Assembly: GCA_031216915.1 (NCBI GenBank)
Contig: CM062292.1
Location: 199,599,262-199,663,261 of the forward strand
Direction of reading: 5' to 3'
DNA from: Pictodentalium vernedei
Taxonomy: Eukaryota > Mollusca > Scaphopoda > Dentaliida > Dentaliidae
DNA: 64,000 nt
Below are positions 31,861-43,614 of this stretch, piece by piece; position 1 is the stretch's first letter; each line of letters starts with the position of its first letter. The notes beneath the pieces were generated by a model. The model did no database searches. It saw only the letters and a program-made list of their open reading frames with translations, and had not been told where the DNA came from. A program made the translations under genes and the position numbers.

Positions 31861-32806
31861 AAATGCCGATAGGATCACCGATCCAATGTCGAGTTGTGAC
31901 AGCACAAAAGTGGGTTTAATCATTATCAACTTATAGTCCGGAAACCAATTGTTTACAAATTTACTATGTGAAGAGTCACTGTGACCTTGACCTTTGACCT
32001 AGTGATTCCGAAATTAACATGGCTCTTTCTTGCACCAATGCCAACATACCTATGAAGTTACATGAACGTAGGTGGAACCATTGTCAAATTATCATCTGGA
32101 AACCAATTGTTTACAATTTATTATGTTCAAGGTCACTGTGACCTTGGCCTTTGACCTCGTGAGTCCAAAATAATAAGGGTCTTCCAGTCACCTAGGCCAA
32201 CCTACCTATGAAGTTTCATGAATGTGGGTCAAACCATTATCAATTTATTGTCCAGAAACCAATTGTTTACAGTTTACTATGTTGAAGGTCACTGTGACTT
32301 TGACCTTCCACCTAGCGAGTCCAAAATAACTAGGCTTCTTCCCCTCACTGATGCCAACCTAACTATGAAGTTTTCATGAACATAGGTCGAACCATTATCA
32401 AGTTATCATCTGGAAACCAATTGTTTTGATTTACTATGTTCAGGGTCACTGTGACCTTGACCTTTGACCTAGTGAGTCCAAAATAAATAGGGTTCTTCCT
32501 CTCACGAAGGACAACCCACATATGAAGCTTCATGAATGTGGGTTGAACCATAGTCAAGTTATCATCTGGAAACCAATTGTTTACAATTTACTATGTTCAA
32601 GGTCACTGTGACTTTGACCTTTGACCAAGCAAGTCCAAAATTAAAACGGTTCTTCCTCTCACCTATACAAACCTACCTATGAAGTTTCATGAACATGGTT
32701 GAACCATTATCAAGTTATCATCTGGAAACAATTGTTCATGCCCGCCCGCCCACCCATTTTTCATCAAACTATAAGTTGAGTTTGACTTTGTCACAACTCG
32801 ACTAAA
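31861..32806 (-). mobile_element. 156-bp tandem-monomer element with TGACCT sites (copy 1)
   Basis: Inverted ends GTCGAGTTGTGAC (31888-31900 and, inverted, 32790-32802). Five monomers at 156-157 bp spacing each carry AGGTCACTGTGACCT-type palindromes (for example 32130-32144, perfect) next to TGACCTTTGACCT. The same element, opposite orientation, lies at 60233-61440. A GGCGGGC-rich segment lies near one end in both. Confidence 0.8.
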
Positions 32807-33368
32807 AATTATAAATGTACATCACCCCCCCCCCCCCCCCCACAACAACAAATGCTCATAAGATCCGGGGGAGCAGTAATGTTACTAATGTACATGTTTA
32901 CTCTTGAGGCGACTTGGTGTAGTTTCTTTTAGAAATGTATTTACAAATTAGGGGGGGGGGGGGGGGGTGCAATGACCACCGGAAGGTTGGAAGGGTTCAG
33001 GACTAACTTGAGAGGAGGTGGGCTGCAGTGCGCATCACATTACACTTATAAACGATGCATGCAGACACTGACACTAATTGGTGATTGTATCATGGAGTCA
33101 AGAGTGGCATGGATGTAAACCACAATTTGAAAACCATGAACTAAAGAAACATATAATCAACTTTAGAAGTGGCTCAAAACTGTTGAGTGGATCGACCCAC
33201 TCTGACCACCAATATATCGAAAATCTACACATCGGGATTGGCCTGAAATTAAAACGATTCAATTTCAGGTACCACATAACTCTAGCCACTGATATTTTTA
33301 TTGCCTTCTCTCTACTAACATTGTTCTGTGTTGAGTCCAAGGTGTGAATGTACTACTGATTGAAAGAG
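32807..33368. other. Galectin intron 1; C16 and G17 tracts, no gene
   Basis: Long homopolymer runs lie at about 32825 (C) and 32951 (G). The open frames on both strands near 33100-33340 have no recognisable motif. Confidence 0.4.
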
Positions 33369-33720
33369 AATTGAAATGGTTTCGCGTGCCAAAGGCATGC
33401 AGGGACGCTTTACAGCAAGCCCCTTTCAACCCTCTGTGACTGTTGAGATCAGGAAGCTACGTGTCTAGGCGTATGGAAGGAGGAAAAGGATCAAGTACTC
33501 AGCAGATGTCTTAGGTTAGATGATCAGGAAGAGTGTTGGGTTGTCTTTGTGTAAGTCGTTGACTGAACCCTCGGTGAGGACCAGAGCGAGAGGGGATCCT
33601 CTCACAAAGGTGCTACCTCTCCCTGAGGGTGCTGTGGTGTTTTTCCGGGCAAGTATAGTCTGCCACTTCGAAGATAGATCATGGAGCGATGGTGGACCAT
33701 CTTTGGCAAGTATAATCTGC
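33369..33720 (-). pseudogene. R-family element, copy 4 (minus strand, partial)
   Basis: Read on the minus strand it contains GGGAGAGGTAGCACCTTTGT (matching copy 2 at about 24690), encoding GRGSTF, then after a large internal deletion the 3' region GAGTACTTGATCC...TCCTCCTT, GAGGGTTGAAAGGGGCTTGC, GCGTCCCTGCATGCCTTTGG and CGCGAAACCATTT. The loop hairpin GCATGC/GCACGC is kept with a T-A pair in place of a C-G pair. It is the only copy in the opposite orientation. Confidence 0.65.
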
Positions 33721-34224
33721 CTCAGGCTGTTTTAATCAGTTTTTCTTGCTTTACAGTTGGATGTGTTTTTGGATAGGCGACGACAACGGCACCTTTTGGG
33801 GACCACCCATAGAAAGACCCAAACTTCCCTGGTTTGGGGGCAGGCCTGCTTTGGAACCTCTTCGGCTGGGTCAAAAATGCACGCTACAGACGCTTACAAA
33901 AAGGGGTAGAAGCGGGGCGCAGGACCAGCGCTTGCCTCCCTGGAGGTGGGTGACCACATCTAGGGATGGAGCAGAGGATGTTCAGAGTCCATAGCGGTTA
34001 CTGTGTTCCATATCGGTTATAGTATCCATAGTGGTTATTGGGGTGCTGTCGATCAAAAAGAAAGCATCTTGGTGTTCCTGCTAAAAGAAAAAGGCAGAAT
34101 TACATGTAGTTGATTTTTAAGATAGACAAAAATATGTGATTGCATTTTTGGATGGTTGTCCATCATTGGGAGCAGCTAGTTCAATTCTTTTGTTCAGTTT
34201 ATGATTTCCCAGATTGATTTTTTC
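33721..34224. other. No gene recognised
   Basis: Moderately GC-rich with a short CCATAGCGGTTA / CCATATCGGTTA / CCATAGTGGTTA triplicate at 33990-34040. No coding family was recognised. Confidence 0.4.
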
Positions 34225-34740
34225 AGCTAAGAATTGGAGGGAGGGGGCAGGCCTTTACCAAAGTACCACACCCAGGGGTGTTTGCTGACCATACCTCCTG
34301 CTGATTAAGTTGAGTCTGTGAAGACAGCTCTTCCTGGTAGAAGGATCACAGCTGAGCTGTTATTACTGCCTGAATGTTCACCTTCTCTTTCCCAGTATTT
34401 GTTTATTTTTAGAGATTAAATTTTAGTATTTTAGTTGCGTTGGTGCAGTCATCTCTTCCTGGTAGAAGATCACGTCTGAGCCGTTATTACTGCCTGTATG
34501 TTCACCTTCTCTTTCCCAGTATTTGTTAATTATTAGGCATTAAATTTTAGTGATTTTAGCTGAGTCGGTGAAGACAGCTCTTCCTGGAAGAGGGTCACTG
34601 CTGGTCTGTTTTTACTCGCCTTTTTTTTGAATCGTCTGGTCGAAATAGGGGGAGGTGGGCTGGCCTTAAGACTTCACAGAAGAGCCACACTTGGGGGTGT
34701 TTCCTGCCCCTAACCTCTGCGGTCTGGTGGCTACATACAT
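34225..34740. repeat. Tandem repeat, ~125-bp unit
   Basis: CTCTTCCTGGTAGAAG...TTACTGCCTG...TTCACCTTCTCTTTCCCAG occurs twice in full (34327, 34450) and again in part (34577). Flanking GGGGGTGTTTxCTGxCC phrases at 34275 and 34693 suggest a larger repeated unit. Confidence 0.75.
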
Positions 34741-36569
34741 GGTTGTTACATTACTACTATGAACGTCAGGAGGCTTATATAATTGTTGGTAGCTCTTCCT
34801 GGAAACTAAACCCATTGTGGCGACTGCCTCTTTAAAAGCTTATTGACACTGGTTTTAATTACTGAATAAACTACTGTTATTAATAGTCATCTGTGCAAAC
34901 TCGATAGACATACTGACATGCGACTTAAATGTATCCATAGTCATTTTTCTTGTGGTGAGTGTCAGCTGTCTGAATTCTATGAATTGTTTCTTGAATTACA
35001 AAAAAAAAACAAATAAGAAATAACTCGTTCTGTAGCCAATACTATAAAACGTTTACAATTGTATTTTGTAGAGTTGTATTTTCTACCTATTAATATAACT
35101 GATTAAAATGAATCATTAGTATTTTAAAAGATATGGCAGTTTGCTAACTGACAATTTGCCACATCCCTGAAAATGGTAATGATTCATTTCAACCCATTTA
35201 AAGTCATAACTAGAAAATACAATTCTAGAAAATACAATTGTAAAAATTTTATAGTATTTGCCCCTGGATTCCAACTGTCTGCATTATCATTACAAGGCTG
35301 TTATCTATCATATCCATCCTGAGATTAAACGAACCATTTATCAACCAAAGAAAGAGTACCAAGATAAAAGGAATTCTACAATGTATATTGCCAAGATTTT
35401 CTTTTTTTTCAGTCAGTTCGACAGTCAGGCAATGGAGAGTACCAACCATGTACATCGTTTACATGAACTTTTCTGCATAGTTTCACAGTACTTGAGTTAT
35501 CCCGAGTTGAATTTCTACTTGGTGGGTGTTTCCAAATGCATCCACTATCCACCTACAGAGTTTGAGCTTGCATTCAGTTACTGAACAACTGCAGACAAAA
35601 TTTGGATTGTCCACAGTATAAGACTAGTTTTAACTGAATATAAAGCGATGGGTCGAGTTGTATTAGGAACGAAAATTACAGTGTACACCGTTATAAAAAT
35701 TCTAAAATGCAAGCACATGTTTGAATGTTGTTGAAAACTCTGTCCCTGTGGACTAACATGCTTCCTGATGTATTCTTTCAAACGTTATTGATGAATAAAT
35801 AGGTAAAATAAATCGGTACCGTGCAAAATACACGCCCATTGCTTTTATTTGTTATTTCAACAGGCTTTTCTTTACGAATTTTGTTCAGTAACATATGCCA
35901 TGCAAACCATTCACCCAAAACAACCGCCTCTGGTGAGTGAATGTCCAACCACCAAAGCGACTTTTCACTGATTTTTTTTTTCTGCAACTCCATGAGTAAA
36001 CAGCCAAATTTTCCAGTGCAACTGAACACCAGAAGTACACGCCTGATTGGCATTCCTGTTCTTATTTATTTATTTTTCTTAATTAAAAATTTCAATTTAT
36101 TACTTTGATCAATGCCAAGCATTCAAACTGTTCCCAGGCTCACTAGCGATGGGGGTGGGTCGGTTTATTAGATGGGCGGGGGAGTTACCACTTGTTCAGA
36201 TACTTTATTTTGCATAATCACACTCCCTGTTAGCTTTGAAGCTTTTAATCAACATTTTAATGTTTATTATTAAGTCCTTGAAAAGATAATTAATGGCCAT
36301 GTAGGGTGGGGAGGGCTGCAGTTTCTGTGTGCTTATAGGCCTAATTACTAGTGCAGGGGTTTTCCTTTCCATTGTTTTAGTGTTTGTTCGATGGACATTT
36401 TCAATGTGCATTAGCCCCATTAGTTACAAACTTATTATTCAGAATAATCGCTCTCGCATTTATTCGCCCAAAACAAAAACGTGTCAGTGGCATCTGAATT
36501 TGGGGAGAGGTGAAGGCTTTGATTATCTTCCGGCCCTGTTCATATGCCCTTGATGGTGTTGATGTAAAG
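34741..36569. other. Galectin intron 1; no gene recognised
   Basis: AT-rich DNA. A 108-codon + frame at 35258-35584 and a 91-codon minus frame at 35778-36053 show no motif I know and are not claimed. Confidence 0.4.
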
Positions 36570-36797
36570 CAGGCCTGGCCTTTTGAAAAATCCAGGGGAG
36601 CCACTACGGCTCCCCTAAATCTGTTTCAGGGGAGCTATTCCACACTTATATTAATTATACACAGTTTTTAATAAGGGAATTGATAGTTTGAGGAGAGCCA
36701 TTACAGTTTAAGGAGGGCAATTATGGCCCTCCCCAATATCATTTGAGGGGAGCCAAGGAGAGCCGGAGCAATAGCTCTCCTCAAACGGCCAGGCCTG
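36570..36797. mobile_element. Short TIR element (CAGGCCTGGCC ends), 228 bp
   Basis: The left CAGGCCTGGCCTTTTGA and the inverse of the right TCAAACGGCCAGGCCTG match over 17 bp with one mismatch. The direct repeat GTAAAG flanks it (36564-36569, 36798-36803). The interior has further GGGGAGCC/GGCTCCCC inverted motifs. The CAG start is hAT-like, but hAT elements usually make 8-bp duplications. Confidence 0.7.
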
Positions 36798-37059
36798 GTA
36801 AAGTGTTCATACGGCAAGATATTATTGGAAGTTATTTTGAGGCAGGAGAACAGACGGTGGAAAGGATTAAGCTTAATTCGACTGATGTCATAAACGCAAC
36901 AATGCATCGTCGCTTATTAATCCTGTCCACTCAAGTCAACCACGATCAGCCAGTAGATTATTAATTATAAGTACACTGGCGACAGCCCGTGTTTCCACGG
37001 GTCCAATGGGTGACTGTGCCAGTGTTAGTCCACCCAGTGGGTGTCCGAGTACCATTACA
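36798..37059. other. Intron sequence with short palindrome
   Basis: GACAGCCCGTG / CACGGGTCC near 36981-37002 can pair. No gene. Confidence 0.3.
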
Positions 37060-38390
37060 CTTTGTGCGTACTGTATCTCCAGGATTGACCAAAATATTCC
37101 AAGTCTCTGTTGACACCGGAACCTACCACCAGACTGGAGAAATGCAAACATGAATAATCAAAAAAGGAGACAAACATACAGCTGAAAACTATCGATCCAC
37201 ATCCCTGGCATAGGTACCGTGCAGACTGCTTGAATATATCATCTGCAAACATATGCTGAAACACCTTGAAAGAAATAATGTACTTACAAATTTAAATCAT
37301 GGCTTCTGTTCCGGTTATTCCTGCGAAACACAACTTCTGATAACAATGAACGACTTTCTTCAGTCATATGACAGGGGAACACAGGTCAAGTGGATGTTGC
37401 CATATTGGACTTCTCCAAAGCTTTTGATACTGTCCCTCACAAGAAACTCCTTCGCAGCGTACATCAGTACATATATGGCATCAGAGGAACAATACACAAC
37501 TGGCTAACATCATTTTTCACACAAAGACAAATGAAGGTGGTATTAGAAGGGACCTTCTCAAAAAATGTCACGATCTACTCAAGAGTACCACAAGGTACAG
37601 TGTTAAGACCACTCCTTTTTCTCTTCCACATCAGTGACCTACCTGATGCCATAACCTTACAAGTATGCCTTTTTGCTGATGACTGTCTACTATATAGACC
37701 AATCCAATCCTTCCAGGACCACAACATCCTCCAACATGATCTACAAAATCTAGAAAAGTGGGCAGGGGGAATGCGATTTGTTGTCAAAAAATGTTACATT
37801 CTATCGATAAAGAAGAAGTCAAACAAGTTCTACTTGTTAAATAATCACATCCTCAAAGAAGTGCAGAACAACCCCAATCTCGGTCTACAAATATCCAACA
37901 ACCTGCAATGGGGAACCCACTTCAACAACCTGGCAAAAAAAGCAAGTGCGACATTAGGATTCCTATTGTTATTGATGTTTTAAGATCACATATTTATGCA
38001 CAATGGCTAATCATGACCCTGACAGTTTTACGGGTGGAGGAAGATGGAGTACCCGGAGAGAACCACCGAGCAACTGCCAGCTCCCCAACATCGTAACTCC
38101 GCACTGCAGCACAGGCAGGGTTAGATTGGTTGAAGACATGCGTACCATTGCCTTAGTACACGGCATCATCGTGCCCCCACGCGGGCAATGGAGATGAAGT
38201 GTCTTGCCCAAGGACACAACGCGGTTGCCGCGGGTGGGATTCGAACCGAGGACCTCTCGGCTTGCAGCCTGCACCTCTACCAACTGAGCCACCGTGCTCC
38301 CAGGATTCCTATTAAAGGAGAAATCTAAAACACTGCCCAACAGAATGCCTCAGTTGGGAATAATAATAAGACATGAAAATTAGTACTATA
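37060..38390 (+). pseudogene. Non-LTR (jockey/CR1-type) reverse transcriptase, split by a SINE
   Basis: Translation gives KKGDKHTAENYRSTSLA (37155 on), NNVLTNLNHGFCSGYSCETQ, then in a second frame VDVAILDFSKAFDTVPHKKL (37390 on), YSRVPQGTVLRPLLFLFHIS, and the catalytic box VCLFADDCLLY at about 37665. Then NHILKEVQNNPNLGLQIS and KKASATLGFLL. At 37968 a SINE interrupts, and the gene resumes after 38301. RT motifs 1-7 are visible. The endonuclease and RNA-binding ORF1 are absent. One frameshift lies near 37385, and S-to-R in PQG context (YSRVPQGT) is unusual. The fragment lies in galectin intron 1. Confidence 0.85.
37968..38301 (-). mobile_element. tRNA-derived SINE inserted in the RT
   Basis: Perfect 12-bp duplication AGGATTCCTATT (37956-37967, 38302-38313). 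Minus strand: GGGAGCACGGTGGCTCAGTTGG with box A TGGCTCAGTTGG (38291-38280) and box B GGTTCGAATCC (38247-38237), both matching pol III consensus. It is the best-preserved SINE of the window, so it could still be transcribable (inference). Confidence 0.92.
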
Positions 38391-38677
38391 AATTACTAAT
38401 GAACTAAATACTAACCTGTGTTTGCTCATTCTGGTTTGAGTTTGTTGAGTTCTCTTGTATTGGCGACGGAGAACATTGGGTGCACATCCATTGAAGTGTT
38501 AACTGTCCCTTGACTGCGAGACAGTATTCTGCCTGGCTTACATTAGTTTTCACATTCAAGGCCTTGTTGTCTGGGTCTGACTTCCTGATTACAGTGAATA
38601 CAAGTGTTATCAATGTCGACTTCCTTATTAGAAGATTTGAATCAAATGATGACCAATTCAACAACACCAACCATTTT
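38391..38677. other. Intron sequence; no gene
   Basis: No motif recognised. Confidence 0.3.
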
Positions 38678-40057
38678 TAGCTCAACTTTGACGTAAGTTA
38701 AATTTGAGCTTATGCCATGGCCAGTCGTCCATCTGTCTGTCAACAATTCAATACGGCTCGGGCTAGAGACCGCATTTATGAACCGATCTTTATGAAACTT
38801 CTTGGATACCTTTGTTATCACCGTGGGACGAGAACAAGTGTTTTGGGGTCTGGTCCAAAATTCAAGTTGGCCACTGGCAGCCATTTTGTACAAAAGTAGG
38901 TGCAATCAGAATTTTGCGCAGAACTTCCGTACGAAAGCAATGATTTGAATAATTTTTTGTATGAATGTTTAGTACCATGGGATACATCACATATAATACA
39001 GGTTTTTTTCTCGTGCGTAAATTATGCAAATTAGACTAACTTTGATGTATTTAGTGTTACTTTCAGCACTGTAACTGCTAGAGGCCGTATTTATGAACCG
39101 ATCTTTACCAAACTTCTTGGGTACCTTTGTTATCACCGTGGGACAAGAACGAGTGTTTTGGGGTCTGGTCTGAAATTCAAGATGGCGGCTGGCAGCCATT
39201 TTGTACAAAATTAGGTGCAATCAGATTTTTGCACAGAACTTCCATATGAAAGCTCTGTTTTGAATAATTTTTTGTGTGAATGTTTAGTACCATGGGTCGC
39301 ATCACATATAATACAAGTTTTTTTCTTGTGCATAAATTATGCCATTTAGACTAACTTTGATCTATTTAGTGTTACTTTCAGCACTGTAACTGCAAATGCC
39401 AATACGGCTTGGGGCTAAAGGCCATATTTATGAACCGATCTTTACGAAACTTCTTGAGTACCTTTGTTATCACCGTGGGACAAGAACAAGTGGTTTTGGG
39501 TGCGGTCCAAAATTCAAGATGGCCACCAGCAGCCATTTTGTACTTTAGTTACTGCAATCAGTTTTTTGTACAGAACTTCTGTATGAAAGTTCTGATTTGA
39601 ATAAATTTTTGTATGACTGTTTAGTAACATGGAATACATCACATATAATACAGGTTTTTTCTTGTGCAGAAATAATGCAAATTAGATGAACTTTGATTTA
39701 TTCAGTGCTACTTATACACGGTAAATGCACATGTCAATACGGCTCGGGCTAGAGTCTGTATTTATGAACCGATCTTCACAAAACTTCTTGGGTACCTTTT
39801 TTATCACCTTGGGATGAGAATGAGTGTTTCTGGGTGCGGTCCAAAATTCAAGATGGCTGCCAGTGACCATTTTGTACCAAAATTAGGTCCAATCAGTTTT
39901 TTGTATACAACTTCTATACGGCTCAGGCTAGAGGCTGTGTTTATGAACCGATCTTTACAATACTTTACATGTACCTTTGTTATCAGGTCATTACCTAGAT
40001 GTTTGTCATTGCTGTGTCATATACTATACATGTACATGTCTTAAACAAGTTGAGCTT
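38678..40057 (+). mobile_element. D-family tandem-monomer element, copy D1
   Basis: Ends TAGCTCAACTTTG and AAGTTGAGCTT are inverted. The interior is about five monomers of roughly 335 bp built on AATACGGCTCGGGCTAGAG, TTTATGAACCGATCTTTAC, AAACTTCTTGGGTACCTTTG and AAGATGGC...CAGCCATTTTGTAC. The many short open frames on both strands are by-products of the monomers. A second copy is at 46032-52155. Confidence 0.8.
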
Positions 40058-40719
40058 CAGTGTCATTGACACTTTCATTTTACTTTTTTCCTATCGTGAG
40101 CTTGGGCTGGGTTATTGTTGGCAGAGCATTTGTTTATAATAACGATCCACCTTGATTTGTTTTTTTCATGGATTTGTTTTCTCTACCAGCAACAACAATG
40201 ACATCCTTCCCTGGGCGATGATGTGTTGTAGTCTGTGCATTTGCTCTTTATTGTGTTACTGTTCCGAATTTAGTTGTTATTAAGACTTTATTATAACTAT
40301 TATAATTCTACACCTTTATCTCATTGATCATTTCTTAGATTATTAAAAAGGTGACGAGTAGTTAATATGGCTTTGTTTTTTCACACTGATTTAATAAAAA
40401 TATTAAAATTATTTCGTTCGAAATAACTTCAAAGGGTCCAAAGTCACCAACAGATTTCTTGTCCGAAATCACCAAAATGGACCGAAGTTACTTGGGCCGA
40501 AGTTGCAAATTTCCGAGATCACTGTAACTCCCATATAAGTAAGGGAAATTTGTTTACTTTGAAATTCCCACCTCTGATGTACCTTCAATTCAAATTAAAT
40601 GTACACAAACTGTCAACTCACAGATGAATGGTTCCTGGAAGCCTGCTACTGTATTCGTTCCAGGACTCATAATAAAATAACATTTCAGGAGAACAGCACA
40701 TGGCCTTGGATCAGGGACT
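40058..40719. other. Intron sequence with inverted CCGAAGT array
   Basis: At 40430-40540 motifs such as GTCCGAAATCACCAAAATGG and CCGAAGTTACTTGGGCCG are inverted relatives of 28142-28310. No gene. Confidence 0.4.
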
Positions 40720-41880
40720 ACCTGTCTCGGGCCTATTTTGGGGGCAGGTTGTCCCATTTTTGGGAGCGGGTTGTCCTGATTTTTGAAGAAAAATAAAACT
40801 AAGATTTTTCTGGGATAGTATTATACAAAGAAACCCAAAACATTTACTCGCTCTTTTATTGAAAATTATCCAAATTGATCCAATTAACAAACTGACTGCG
40901 CTAAACTAATAATAGTTCTACATGTATACTGAATTGGTAACATGTGGAGACCAGTCAAAAGAGTCATGTTCTTTCAGTCATGTTGTTTTAGTCATGTTGT
41001 TTCAGTCAGGTTTTCTTCGACATTCTCTTTAATGAAAATGATATTTCTTTGATGCACATAAATCAAGTGACAAGACATGTTGTTTTTGTGTCATATGGGT
41101 TCATCCTATCATTAATCTCCTTTCCTTTATCCAAGACTAAGACAGTAAATGTGTTTTAGCTGGTAAAAATCATTAAGATTGTTTGCCCTTGCTTCCGTTT
41201 GTTGTGGATTCATAAGAATATAAAGTTATTAGGGTCTCAAGTGATTTCAAATCCCACATCGTTCCTGTGCACTTTCTGCACACTGAAATATTTCATTCAT
41301 TCATAAAATCCCCATTATTCTTCAGGCTGTTGACTGCAGTGTGTGAGAGATAGCAGCATCACTTGTGTGACACAGAAACAAACTATCTTGAATATCTGAG
41401 TGCCAGGAGGGAAGAAGGTTGACCACTAACTTCTTGAATGAAGAAATGTAGTGCCCTATATACAACAAAGAAGTGCCCACCCACAACAAGAAGCCAGAAC
41501 ATGGCAGAAACTGGTTGTGTGTAAGCACCCAAAGCAGCCTTGATAGCAATTCCTTGTGAAATATTTTCGATAGTTTTGACGTGCATATATTGATTATATT
41601 CTGTTATGTTTTGATTTGCATATATTCTGTTGTTATTCCTATGTGCTAATCATTGTTGATGTATTGTTGTTTTTATTAGATCATCAATCCTTTTGACATA
41701 CAATGTAATTATGATTGTATTATAAGTAATAACAGTTGAATACATGTAGTTTGAAAGGATGTCCAGTTCATTCCGACTACTAATTGATATGTTATTACTT
41801 GTAGGAACTGCTGGGGCGGGTTGTCCAGGATGACTGTTGGGGCAGGTTGTCCCTGCGTGTATGGGGCAGGTTGTCTCGAT
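40720..41880. repeat. Region bounded by GGGCGGGTTGTCC-type motifs
   Basis: Motifs GGGGGCAGGTTGTCCC and GGGAGCGGGTTGTCCTG lie at 40740-40778; GGGGCGGGTTGTCC, GGGGCAGGTTGTCCC and GGGGCAGGTTGTCTCG lie at 41814-41878. They resemble 29341-29434. The 1 kb between is AT-rich and has no recognised gene; the motifs may mark the ends of an element. Confidence 0.4.
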
Positions 41881-42617
41881 CCTGTGGCCAAGTGTGCTTC
41901 AGATACATGTATCCAAGAACAAGGCTACATGTACACATTCCATAAAAACTGTCCAATTCTAGTCATCATTATCAATCGTTCTCTAGATCCTGAGTACTTT
42001 AAATTATTTCAACCATTATAAATCATGTCAAGCAGGAATTTATCTACTGCCACTGTTGCAAAATGTCATAATATTTGTTGGTATTCAGCATACTTGAGGG
42101 AGGGGGGGGGGGGGGGGTGGTTCAGACCTGGACATAAGAAAAATGAAGGTGAGCAGAGAGAAACCCCTCCTAAAATAAAATTTATGCGAGTATCGAGCAT
42201 CTCTTCTAAGAGACTCTAGGTGAGCAGGTTAATGAATTACAAATCGTCCTTTAGAGTGCAACAAGGTGCCATCTGCTATGCTACAGCATTGCAAATGGTG
42301 CCTTGTTCCAGTCAAGGGTCAAAATAACATTGATTGAAAAAATTTACGAGTACATTTAACACAAACTCCTGACCAGAGACACATCTCAAGAAGTTTCTTT
42401 TTAAAAGAGTGTTTGGTAGGCTACAAAGATGTCAGACCAAACAACTGTCTACCAGTGCCTTCATCTTAAACTGACTTAGTTACTGCCAGAAAGTAGATTG
42501 CTGTATTTTGGCAAAATGACAGTTTATGTAAATCCTTTTTTGGTAGTTGCTCAACTTCTGACAGGCTTAAATTAAAAAACTTATTATATCTATACTGACA
42601 TATTCACACCTTAGTTA
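41881..42617. other. Intron sequence; G17 tract at ~42103; no gene
   Basis: No coding motif. A G-tract is followed by unremarkable AT-rich sequence. Confidence 0.3.
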
Positions 42618-42940
42618 TATTTATTTATTTATTGGTGTTTAAGGTCACATACTTGTGCACAATGGCTAATCATGACCATGACAGTTTTATGGGTGGAGGT
42701 AGCCGGAGAGAACCACTGAGCAACGATGAGCAGCTGCCAGCTCCCCAACATCGTAACTCCGCACTGCATCACAGGCAGGGTTAGATTGGTTGAAGACATG
42801 TGCACCATCGACGTGCAGTACACCTTAGTACAGGGTGTCATTGTGCCCCCATGTGGCCAATCAGGGTTAAGTGCCCCATGCCCAAGGACACAAGGAGTCC
42901 GAATCGATCACTCAGGCGGTCACCCATCCATCTGTGGTTA
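42618..42940 (-). mobile_element. SINE, divergent head
   Basis: TTTATTTATTTATTGGTG tail and SINE body phrases (ACATACTTGTGCACAATGG, GAAGACATGTGCACCATCG) are present. The head region (GAGTCCGAATCGATCACTCA) differs from the other copies. No clear target duplication was found. Confidence 0.7.
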
Positions 42941-42963
42941 AACTTTGTCAGATAATGTACATA

Positions 42964-43277
42964 CAGTTAAAACTAGAAGTCCTGTCACGAAATGCGCACA
43001 AATAGCACGTTGATCTGCGCGTTAATCTACGCATTATGACCATAGTAAGGCTATCAAATTATGTACATATCGCCGGTGCACAAGCAATGTTTCAGCCAAT
43101 GGACCTCCGGGTAACCCGGAGGTCCATTGGCCGAAACATTGCTTGTGTTTGCTATGAGTAACCAGGAGAACCTGCCATGCTTTGGATGCCATTTCATATG
43201 GCAATTGCGCGCAATTCCTACGCGCAATTAAGCCTAGATAAGCGCGCATTTCGTGACAGGACTTCTAGTTTTAACTG
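42964..43277. mobile_element. Tc1/mariner-type MITE, 314 bp
   Basis: TA target duplications (42962-42963, 43278-43279). The terminal inverted repeats begin CAGTTAAAACTAGAAGTC and extend over about 34 bp. An inner palindrome (ACAAGCAATGTTTC...GAAACATTGCTTGT) spans 43081-43147. Its ends are the same as those of the 4.3-kb element at 47195-51485. Confidence 0.9.
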
Positions 43278-43614
43278 TATACAGGTAGACAAGATTAATA
43301 TTTGTTGAAAAGGGGCCTAATGAGGTTTTTTTTTTTTTTTTTGGGGGTGTGCATTGGTTAATTTTTTTTCTTTTTCTTTAATATGAGTTTTGTAGAATAT
43401 TGAGTGATTTTTTGCAAAAAAAAGACTCTGCCCTTCCTCCCACCATCACCCTCACCTCCATCCCAGTATGTTGGTGACAAAGGTTTTTTGCCATAAAATC
43501 ATTCAAAACACATTTTAAAGCAAAAAGTGGGGCGTTTTGCATTTTAGGGTTCATTTGTTTTTGAAAGTGCATGCCTTAAATGCCTCTCGTAAAAGGTTTT
43601 TGTTTTATTTATAG
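43278..43614. other. End of galectin intron 1
   Basis: T-rich sequence ending in a polypyrimidine run and TTTATAG acceptor immediately before exon 2. Confidence 0.6.

Noticed and set aside
35258..35584. 108-codon frame as a galectin-linked exon
   Set aside because: Lies in intron 1, no galectin motif, and would break the clean phase-0 join of exons 1 and 2.
38678..40057. Multiple overlapping short frames as a gene cluster
   Set aside because: They recur in every D-family monomer on both strands and reflect the tandem repeat.
28142..40540. Polinton/Maverick-like giant element in intron 1
   Set aside because: Only short inverted motif arrays support it; there is no polymerase, integrase or capsid coding sequence between them.
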